From Chara braunii (taxonomy: Eukaryota > Streptophyta > Charophyceae > Charales > Characeae), in contig BFEA01000011.1 in assembly GCA_003427395.1 (NCBI GenBank), forward strand, positions 1,477,863 to 1,499,589: 21,727 bases of DNA. The letters are read 5' to 3'. Below, in pieces: positions 9,578-16,275 of this stretch. Both the position numbers and the translations under genes were made by a program. Under the pieces are notes generated by a model. It worked only from the letters and a program-made list of their open reading frames with translations. It made no database searches and was not told the origin of the DNA. The number at the start of each line of letters is the position of its first letter. Within the stretch, counting starts at the first letter, position 1.

Positions 9578-10001
9578 CTTGACAATAATAAAATATTAAG
9601 AAAATACATATCTATTCCTTTCCTTAGACAATAGTAAATATAAGGTTAAAATTGAACCTCAATGGTGACCGTGGGAACGCTTCTCCTCAACTTGCACCTG
9701 TCTGTATTTTCAGCTTAGTTTGAAAAGACTGTGACCCGATGCGCAGTGGTCCCATAACGTGGTATGGGCTGGGTTTTTTCCTCCCTTCAAAAGAACTCGT
9801 CGGACTACCCCTGATAGGTACCCGTGTCTGATGGTAAGGAGGGGGCTTATGACCTTCCATGGGAGGTGATCAACTTCCTACCAACGAGGCCGCTAGTCGC
9901 CCCTCTTTTGGGGTCCTACTAAGAGGTAGTTAATAGGTCACGCCTGCAGTGGAGTGAAATGTGAAGGGTCGGCCAGTCTAGACCATCCGCTTACGAACAC
10001 G

Positions 10002-10043
10002 GTTCAAAATTGAACCGTTTGTTCCCCCGCGAAGTGACGGGGG
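10002..10043 (+). repeat. Two adjacent hairpins
   Basis: The first has arms ACGGTTCAA and TTGAACCGT around a two-base loop. The second has arms TCCCCCG and CGGGGGA around eight bases. They lie about three bases apart. A looser relative of the first occurs at about 9642-9658 (AGGTT...AACCT around AAAATTG). Confidence 0.8.
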
Positions 10044-10401
10044 AGGGAAAACTAAGAATTCAACAGAACAAAAAAATTAGAGAAATAATAAAAGAAAAAG
10101 AATGAAAAGAGAATAATCCTTAGCGCTGTCGTTATTGAGAGTCGCCCGATCGTCCCGGTCTGGATTTGAATGTGAGTACGAAAAGCGGCGCTCTGTTTCT
10201 TCACTTTTCCTCCTCTTCTTATGTTTTGTATTTTTTACTTTTTTTTTTTTACATTTTTTTTTCTTCGGACCTTGCAGTCACTACACCTATCCCATAACTC
10301 AACCGCTAGGACCTATCGCGTAGTTGAAAGGACTGCGCTGATCCTCTCATCTTTGCATCCCTGGGCAAGCCCGATGGCTACCACGACCACAGGCCGGTAG
10401 T

Positions 10402-10421
10402 GCCCTGCTGTACAGCAGGGC
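10402..10421. repeat. Perfect 20-bp palindrome
   Basis: GCCCTGCTGT is followed directly by its own reverse complement, giving a 10-bp perfect inverted repeat without a loop. No function can be assigned. Confidence 0.9.
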
Positions 10422-10689
10422 GCCGAGCCTGCGTGGACCAAAGGAAAGTCCATTGGCGCACCCTCCTTTTGCGAGGGGAGTGCAGACTAGACCTGTCCCA
10501 ATCTGCGTGGGTTCGTAAGCAACTAATACGCCGCAAAATCTGAGCAGAGAGCAGATACTCCTCGGGCGTTCGTGAGCAGAAGTCGGGTACGCCACGGAGG
10601 TTCATGAGTAACTGGCACGCCATGGAGGGACGGTACTTCACAATTACAAAGTTTTTCTACAACTAAAGAATAAGCATGTTCCTGTGCCA

Positions 10690-11187
10690 TCACGGGACAC
10701 CACTCCCTCCGACAACGTCGACGCTAAGAGGTGAGAGGGGCGTTGCAGGGCAGGCATAGCCTGGCAGCAGTGGGCGCATGCGGGTAATGGGTGACGGGGG
10801 TCTTCGGGCAGGAGGCGCATGAGTTGGTGGTCAAGGTCTGATGAGGGGAGGAGAGAGAACGTACCTAGTGGATGTGGGAGGTCGGCATTGGTGTTGACGT
10901 CATGTACATTGGTCTTCAACGTCTGAAGTGATCCTGTTGCACGAATGTAGATAGGCTAGATAGGCTTAGTAGAGTAGGCACTAGGCACCAGATAGAGATG
11001 AGCGACATTGGATACTATGTTGGTGGGGCCTGAGGGTGATAACATTGGCACACGAGTTCACTGTTTGCCCTTATTTCGATGGAATCGTGGTGCATTTGAG
11101 CTCTGTGCTTGGTCCATGACTATCTGGACTTCTGCCTGATTTTCCAACTTGTATTTTTGTCTATCCTTCTCGCTCATATTCCTTGCA
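10690..11187 (+). mobile_element. LTR remnant, 3' part
   Basis: This block follows the order of motifs of the 3' half of the 827/8593 LTRs: a GCTRAGAGG start, a GGGCAG..CATAGCC segment, a GA-rich stretch, GTACCT, GTTGGTGG near the middle of the tail, and the terminal motif GCTCATATTCCTTGCA at 11172-11187. The full LTRs end GCTCATTTTCCTTGCA. No PBS follows, so this is not an intact 5' LTR. It is best read as a solo or broken LTR of a related family. Confidence 0.6.
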
Positions 11188-11883
11188 CTTCCGAAGAACG
11201 AAAAAAAAACCGGATTTATCAAGCAGAGAAATTTCCAAATTCGTGAAAAAGAGGACTCAAAAATTTCAGCTACCGTGCAATTTCGGATTTCACGAAAATT
11301 TTGAAAAATGAATTTGTGCCAAAGTAAGAATTTCTAAAAAAGGAATCCTGGTGAGTGGGTAGTCAAGGTCTGATGAGGGGAGGAGAGAGAACGTACCCGG
11401 TGTATGTGGGAGGTCGGCATCGGTGTCGACGTCATGTACATTGGTCTTCAACGTCTAAATCTTGTTGCAGAAATGTAGATAGGCTAGATAGGCTTAGTAG
11501 ATTAGGCTGGGCGCTAGGCGCTAGACGGAGATGAGAGACAGTGGATACTGTGTTGGTGGGGCTTTAGGGCGATAACATTGGCACACGAGTTCACTGTTTG
11601 TTCTTATTTGGATGGAATCCTGGTGCATTTGAGCTCTCTGCTTGGTACATGACCATCTGGACGTGTGCGTGATTTTGCAACTTGTATTTCTGTCTATCCC
11701 TCTCGCTCATATTCCTTGCACTTCCAAAGAATAGAAAAAATGTGGATTTATCAAGCAATGAAATTTTGAAATTCATGAAAAGAAGACTCGAAAATTTCAG
11801 CGTCTGCGGAATTTCGGATTTCAGGAAGATTTCGAAAAACGAATTTGTGCCAAAGGAAGAATTCCAAAAAAAGGAAAAAGAAA
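10821..11883 (+). repeat. 532-bp tandem duplication containing an LTR end
   Basis: Copy 1 is about 10821-11352 and copy 2 about 11353-11883. The offset stays at 531-533 along the length. Each copy holds the last 360 bp or so of the LTR-like block plus about 160 bp of A-rich flank (TTTATCAAGCA through CCAAAG). Because the flank is included, this is a segmental duplication after insertion and not two insertions. Confidence 0.9.
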
Positions 11884-11925
11884 TTCTGAATCGGCAGTCG
11901 GGTAATGAATCGTGAATGGGAACTA

Positions 11926-11941
11926 ATTAGGTTAACCTAAT
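11926..11941. repeat. Perfect 16-bp palindrome
   Basis: ATTAGGTT is followed by AACCTAAT. It sits exactly at the left edge of the tetranucleotide array. Confidence 0.9.
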
Positions 11942-12114
11942 CCATCAATCCATCAATCCATCAATCCATTAATCCATCCATCAGTCAATCCATCAATCAA
12001 TCAATCAATCAATCGATCGATCGATCAATCAATCAATCAATCAATCAATCATGCAATGAATCAATCAATTGCTCAATCGATCGATTCCCTATGTTGCGCG
12101 CCAGGTCAGGTTCG

Positions 12115-12149
<35 letters not shown>

Positions 12150-12197
12150 ATCGATCGATCAATCAATCAATCAATCAATCAATCGATCGATCGATCG

Positions 12198-12230
<33 letters not shown>

Positions 12231-12579
12231 CCAATCAATCAATCAATGAATCATGCAATCAATTAATCAATTGCTCAATCGATCGATTCCCTATGTTTCT
12301 CGTCAGGTCAGGTTCAATCAATCAATCAATCGATTAATCAATCAAGCAATCAATCAGTCAATTGCTCAATCGATCGATGCCCTATGTTGCGCGTCAGGTC
12401 AGGTTCGTCAATCAATCAATCAATCGGTTGATCAATCAATCAATCAATCAATCAATCATGCAATCAATCAATCAATTGCTCAATCGATCCCGTATGTTGC
12501 GCGTCAAGTCAGGTTCGTCAATCAATCAATCGGTCGATCGATCAATCAATCAATCAATCACAATCAATCACAATCAATC

Positions 12580-12619
<40 letters not shown>

Positions 12620-12683
12620 GCAATCAATCAATCAATTGCTCAATTGATCGATTCCCTATGTTGCGCGCCAGGTCAGGTTCGTC
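11942..12683 (+). repeat. ATCA/GATC tetranucleotide array with five 48-bp modules
   Basis: Runs of ATCA (also ATCC at the left edge) alternate with short GATC runs. Inside them a non-repetitive module starting TTGCTCAATCGATCGATTCC and ending CAGGTCAGGTTCGTC occurs at 12069-12116, 12271-12315, 12362-12409, 12476-12519 and 12636-12683. The modules are usually preceded by ATCATGCAATCAATC. Spacer length varies. Long frames read through the array as Asn-Gln-Ser-Ile repeats; this is a result of the four-base unit and not evidence for a protein. Confidence 0.93.
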
Positions 12684-12701
12684 CTGATTCATGAGCGTGC
12701 G

Positions 12702-12713
12702 GCTCGGATACCA
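12702..12713 (-). promoter_or_regulatory. Minus-strand primer-binding site
   Basis: On the minus strand this reads TGGTATCCGAGC, 11 of 12 matches to the initiator tRNA-Met PBS. Two bases to the right, TGATACACG begins the adjoining block, so on the minus strand an LTR ends ...CGTGTATCA two bases before the PBS. This is the normal junction of a 5' LTR and its internal region, in inverted orientation. Confidence 0.75.
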
Positions 12714-13348
12714 ACTGATACACGCCCAGTCTAGCGATGTATGGGGAGCCAATGATCCGCAAACTGATGAAAAGGACTGAAATGGACAATGCAGTGTCAG
12801 CAAAGCATCAACAAGCAATGTACATCCAGATACATATGAAAATAGCACAATGTAGCGCAACAGAAGACTCAATGATATGACTTGACCTATCCGAGACTGA
12901 TTGGACATCCCATCAAACACTACACTTGTGAGAGAGGGAGGAGGGACCGCATACATGGAAGAAAGGTCCTTCCTTGCACACACACATGGGAGAGATACAG
13001 CAAATGAAGAGATGGGGGAGAGGTTAGACGAAGATGGAGGTGAGGGAGAAGACCAAGATCCCGATAGAGAAGTCCAAAAAATAGTCTGCCTGCCGAATAT
13101 CCAGTCAATGTCTGCCACAAGTATGTCGAATCAGATCCTGAGACTCATGCCCGATGTAACCTCTGCCTGCAACCTCTCTCTCTCTCTCTCTGAAAGAAGA
13201 AGAAGTAGAAGAAGAATAAGGAAGGAGGGAGCAGAGATGGAGGGCGAGAAGAAGATGAAGAAGATGTCGTCCTCCTCGCTGTCTCACATGCAGGCCGCCA
13301 TGTACTGACCGCCTGGTGTCCCTGTGCAGGTCGCTGGCGCAGAGTCGA

Positions 13349-13388
13349 GCTATGGTGCCCAGGTAAGTGCTATGGTGCCCAGGTAAGT
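13349..13388 (+). repeat. 20-bp direct repeat ending in splice-donor consensus
   Basis: GCTATGGTGCCCAGGTAAGT occurs twice without a gap. Each copy ends CAG/GTAAGT, a perfect plant 5' splice-site consensus on the plus strand. Confidence 0.95.
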
Positions 13389-13733
13389 ACCGCCGCTGCA
13401 GGTATGGCCTCCGCCTCTCTCGCTCTACCAACACCTCTACCTCTAACACAGCGCTGTGTCGTGCTGCTCCAGCAGCGTGTCACCCAAGAAGTGAGCTACT
13501 CGAACTGTGTCTGCGTTGGCCTGGCCCAGCTATAAGTAGCGCTGGGCCTCGCAGGTGTGCCTCCGTGTGCCTCTGGTCCTAGGCCGAAAACGTGGCTACT
13601 GGGTCTGGGTCTTGACCAGACGTCCAGACCCTCCCTGTTGATGCAGCAGGGACGTCCACTACTGGACGAGCACGAACCTGGCCCAAACGGGCCTGCCTGT
13701 GACCCAACAAGGCCCAAAGTGTGGCCTTTGTAT

Positions 13734-13754
13734 GAACAGACCGGAGGTCTGTTC
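13734..13754. repeat. Inverted repeat, 9-bp arms
   Basis: GAACAGACC and GGTCTGTTC flank GGA. The arms are perfect. Confidence 0.85.
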
Positions 13755-13964
13755 GGACAAACTGCAAGTACGAAACGATGCCTGAACGGACAAAAATAGG
13801 ACAGCAAATAAATAAATTCTGCCTTAAATTGAAACCTGCGGCCCTAAGGCCAGCCGTGGGCCTCCAGGGCGCGCGCCTGAGGTGCGTGCGGCCTGGCGGC
13901 CCCCAGTAATCATCGGCCCCCAAAATGGGGCCTGTGTGCAGGCTCAGCATCTGACACCATTCCT

Positions 13965-14170
13965 CAACAGTTCCATGTGTGTTCCATTCAGCCCACACGG
14001 TCTCTCCTGGCATGCGAGCCAGGACAACTCCGATCCGCCTTTCTTTGTTGGCCCCTCTCATTCTTTTGTCATGCGATTCTGTCAGGATTTGAACAACTAC
14101 ATGCGTGTTCCATTCACCCAGCGGTGTCGCTCCTTGCATGCCAGCCAGGATAATTCCGTTCTGCATTCTT
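13965..14170 (+). repeat. Diverged tandem duplication, 126-bp offset
   Basis: The segments 13965-14045 and 14091-14170 share the order GTGTTCCATTC, a CCTGGCATGC or CCTTGCATGC block, AGCCAGGA and AA(C/T)TCCG. The offset is 126 bp. No protein family is recognised in either. Confidence 0.75.
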
Positions 14171-14175
14171 GTTGT

Positions 14176-14402
14176 TGGCTGTATTCAGTGTATTGTTGTA
14201 TCATCCTCGATGGCTTCTTGGATGTTTTGGCTGCCTCTGTTTTGGCTGTATGGTTAAATCGTCCTTGATGGCTTCTTGGATGTTGTGCGGCAGGATTTGG
14301 TGGCTGTATTGTTGTATTGGCCTTGACTAGGGTATCTCCGGTTTGCCTCCTGTTTGTTGGCTGTGTACCGTCAAATCGTCCTTGATGGCGTCTTGGATGT
14401 TG
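14176..14402 (+). repeat. Three copies of a 60-bp motif before the protease exon
   Basis: Units start TTGGCTGTR and contain TCGTCCTTGATGGCTTCTTG or a close variant, with cores at 14201-14228, 14258-14286 and 14374-14402. Copies 2 and 3 are both followed by GGCAGGATTT. The third copy runs into the splice acceptor used by the exon at 14411. Confidence 0.88.
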
Positions 14403-14410
14403 TTGGGCAG

Positions 14411-14844
14411 GATTTAGCATTTGCTCCCAAAGCCTCAACCACGTACAGGAGGATTCCATGCTCGAGGAGCTGCGATCAGTGTTCGGATGATGCTCCTCGA
14501 CAGTGCATGTACCAGAGACACTATGCAGAAGACAGCACAAGCAAAGGGTTACTCGCAAGTGATGTGATCGGATTTGGTGAGAAAAGCACAATTCAAGGAG
14601 CTCGTATTAATTTTGGATGCGAGCTGTTTGAGTCAGGTGACATCTACTTGCAGAGAGCGGATGGCATCATTGGCCTGGGAAGAGGAACGTTGAGCGTGGT
14701 TGATCAGCTAGTGAATCAACAGGCAATGGAAGATGCATTTTCTATCTGCTATGGTGGTATGGGGGAAGTGGGAGGGGCCTTGTTGCTTGGATCAAGCCTG
14801 CCGCCCCCGGATATGAAGTTCACTCTTCTCGATCTCCAGAAGAG
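14411..14844 (+). CDS. Internal exon of a plant A1 (pepsin-type) aspartic protease
   Basis: The frame is open for 434 nt and encodes about 144 residues. The exon is set by TTGGGCAG/GAT on the left and AG/GTCTGG on the right, where the family's R-S-P-Y-Y region is expected to be split. Recognisable features are APKASTTYRRIPC, a Cys cluster (CSRSCDQC), CMYQRHYAEDSTSKG, INFGCE, ADGIIGLGRGTLSVVDQL, FSICYGG and a Gly-rich GGALLLG stretch followed by PPPDMKFT. This is the central part of plant aspartic proteases of the nepenthesin-like or atypical group, usually secreted or membrane-linked. The two catalytic DTG/DSG loops lie in other exons, and I see neither in the window. It may belong to a gene with very long introns, or be an isolated fragment. 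Lack of stops and good conservation favour a working exon. Confidence 0.75.
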
Positions 14845-14950
14845 GTCTGGATATGGCAACGACTCATCTTGCTTCTTATTCTTATTCTCACACAAGCAAT
14901 GCTTCTTTTCTTTGCAAGCCAGATAAGTGGGTCAATGACAAACCTTCATG

Positions 14951-14951
<1 letters not shown>

Positions 14952-15024
<73 letters not shown>
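14952..15024 (+). repeat. Compound microsatellite (GT)n(GA)n
   Basis: About 18 GT units (14952-14987) run directly into about 18 GA units (14988-15024). The tract lies about 110 bp after the protease exon, in its presumed intron. Confidence 0.95.
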
Positions 15025-15027
<3 letters not shown>

Positions 15028-15470
15028 GTTTGGGAAGTTGGAAGAGATTGACCAGTGGTTTGAGTGGCTGTATGAGTTGGGCGTTGACGAGCTTAGAAAT
15101 TTTCATTTTGCCGCCAGTCTAAAAAGTCCCCTTTTTTCTATCCCGTGCTTCAAATGAGGCTGCTGTTAGGTCCATAGGAAGGGCCAGTACAGGTCAGGAC
15201 GTGATTTGTCGCATACTGTAAAGGTGCAGACTAGAACAAGAACAGACCTCTCTCACACAGTACAAGATAGCGCAACGGAAGGCTAATATACCAATGATCA
15301 GACCAATCGATGTCGCAATGTAGGCCAAACATACATCGTCATCATTCCATGCTGTGAAAAGGGCTGGCGCTCACACCAAGACTTCGGTACAGGTCCCAAG
15401 TAATCCCTCGTCCAATGTCTCAATCCCAATGTCGAGTCTGGATCCAAATGTCGTCAAGTCCCAAAGTCAC

Positions 15471-15474
<4 letters not shown>

Positions 15475-15542
<68 letters not shown>

Positions 15543-15551
15543 CGCGCGCGT
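15475..15551 (+). repeat. Compound microsatellite (CT)n(CG)n
   Basis: About 26 CT units are followed by about 12 CG units ending at TGCG. Alternating CG of this length can adopt the Z-form, and CT/GA tracts can form triplexes. Confidence 0.95.
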
Positions 15552-15623
15552 GCGTAGTCTGCAGATACTGAGAAGTTAGGTAGCGAGATGGTGAGGGAGA
15601 GATGGTGGACTTAGAAGAGGAAG

Positions 15624-15629
<6 letters not shown>

Positions 15630-15661
<32 letters not shown>
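15630..15661 (+). repeat. (CT)16 microsatellite
   Basis: CT dinucleotides fill 15630-15661 without interruption, about 80 bp after the previous tract. Confidence 0.95.
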
Positions 15662-15664
<3 letters not shown>

Positions 15665-16102
15665 CCGGTGCTAACCTGTGAAGGTGGCGCCTTGTTGCAG
15701 GTACATCGAAGACGAAGCTGGAGCTATGGCACCACAGTTAAGTCTCCCTGGCCTCCGCCAACCATCTCTCTCTCCAATGCTACTCTAGCTCCTAATAGCG
15801 CCCAACGCTGAAGACTACTGCTAACGCTACTACTACTACTGCAGCATTCCTCCAAGTGCTGCTGCCGAATCTTGAAGACTGCCTGAAATGTCTGGGAAGT
15901 CCCTATGAACTACCTGCAGCCTGCAAGGCGGGCCAGTATTATATAGTGTTGGCCCGTCCGGGAGGCTGCTCTTGCCAATGCCGAAATGTGCCAGACCCTG
16001 GCGTTGGAGTTCAAACAGAGGTTGTCTTGAAACAGGCCCTAAAATGGCCTGTGCTAAACCATGCTCTGGCGCCTGAGTTTCAGAGCAGGTCGACTTCATG
16101 AG

Positions 16103-16247
16103 GACCTGAAAATGACCCTCGTTTTCGGGCTTTTAGGCTGATGAGACGACATAGGGCCTGAAGGCCCTTGTTTTCAGGCTTTAAGGCTGAAACGATAGAG
16201 GGCCTGTAGGCCCTTGTTTTTAGGCTTTTAGGCTGAAAACGACACAG
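16103..16247 (+). repeat. Three tandem copies of a 46-50-bp GGCC-palindrome unit
   Basis: Copies lie at about 16103-16153, 16154-16199 and 16200-16246. The two right copies open with a short palindrome (GGGCCTGAAGGCCC and GGGCCTGTAGGCCC). All three share TTTTNNGGCTTTNAGGCTGA. The first copy is the most diverged. Confidence 0.88.
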
Positions 16248-16248
16248 G

Positions 16249-16275
16249 TCCAAGGAAAATGAGCGATAGCGAACT
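16249..16275 (-). mobile_element. Inverted LTR-end motif
   Basis: CAAGGAAAATGAGCGATAG at 16251 onward matches the reverse complement of the LTR 3' terminus (TGCAAGGAAAATGAGC in the 827 element). The first two bases are TC and not TG. There is no PBS to its left, so this may be a truncated LTR whose body continues to the right into 16265-17000. Confidence 0.4.

Larger units (their letters stand above)
9578..10690. other. Gene-free stretch with hairpins and A/T-rich tracts
   Basis: No coding domain is recognised. The stretch holds two adjacent hairpins at 10002-10043, an A-rich run at about 10068-10115, T runs at about 10229-10262, and a perfect 20-bp palindrome at 10402-10421. Three loosely similar segments at about 10508-10628 share a G(T/G)TCGTRAGCA-like start and an ACGCC end. 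An A-rich run after a structured region would suit the 3' end of a retroposon on the plus strand, and the T runs one on the minus strand, but neither is proven. Confidence 0.5.
12716..13800 (-). mobile_element. LTR-like block, minus orientation
   Basis: The left end is fixed by the minus-strand PBS; the right end is not determined. The block contains (CT)10 at about 13172-13191, a GAA-rich stretch, a duplicated 20-mer with splice-donor-like ends at 13349-13388, CTCCAGCAGC near 13468 and a GGCCCAGCTATAAG box near 13525. Similar motifs in the same order occur at 15168-16100 and 18179-19000. No gag or pol remains to its left, so only one LTR and a PBS survive. Confidence 0.55.
15168..16247 (-). 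mobile_element. LTR-like block, minus orientation (tentative)
   Basis: This region has the motif order of the block at 12716: AGCGCAACGGAAG near 15271 (AGCGCAACAGAAG near 12856), CT-rich microsatellites, GCTATGGCACCACAGTTAAGT near 15722 (compare 13349), CCTCCGCC, CGCCCAACGCTG near 15800, and TATATAGTG flanked by GGCC pairs near 15940. Ends are not determined and there is no PBS. It is more diverged than the other blocks. Confidence 0.4.

Noticed and set aside
822-9582. Target-site duplication of the chromovirus
   Set aside because: ACTTA before and CTTGA after do not match as 5-mers. A 4 of 5 match (ACTTA and ACTTG) needs the last base of the LTR, so it is not claimed.
9980-10030. tRNA-like B box (GGTTCAAAATT)
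   Set aside because: It is half of a short palindrome and lacks a paired A box and the cloverleaf arms.
11942-12683. CRISPR-like array
   Set aside because: The spacers are simple tetranucleotide repeats of variable length, the modules are not palindromic CRISPR repeats, and the genome is eukaryotic.
12056-12694. Several long overlapping frames (about 65-144 codons) encoding Asn-Gln-Ser-Ile repeats
   Set aside because: A four-base repeat without stops is open in all three frames. The protein pattern follows from the repeat and has no start context or other coding sign.
12624-13118. Minus-strand 164-codon frame
   Set aside because: It overlaps the tetranucleotide array, the PBS and the LTR tip. 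No recognisable domain.
12901-13308. Plus-strand 135-codon frame rich in Glu, Arg and Ser
   Set aside because: It lies within an LTR-like block and its composition comes from GAA and CT tracts. No domain is seen.
13579-14591. Two minus-strand frames of 164-195 codons opposite the protease exon and its upstream duplications
   Set aside because: The repeats in them mirror the DNA duplications, and part is antisense to the better supported exon.
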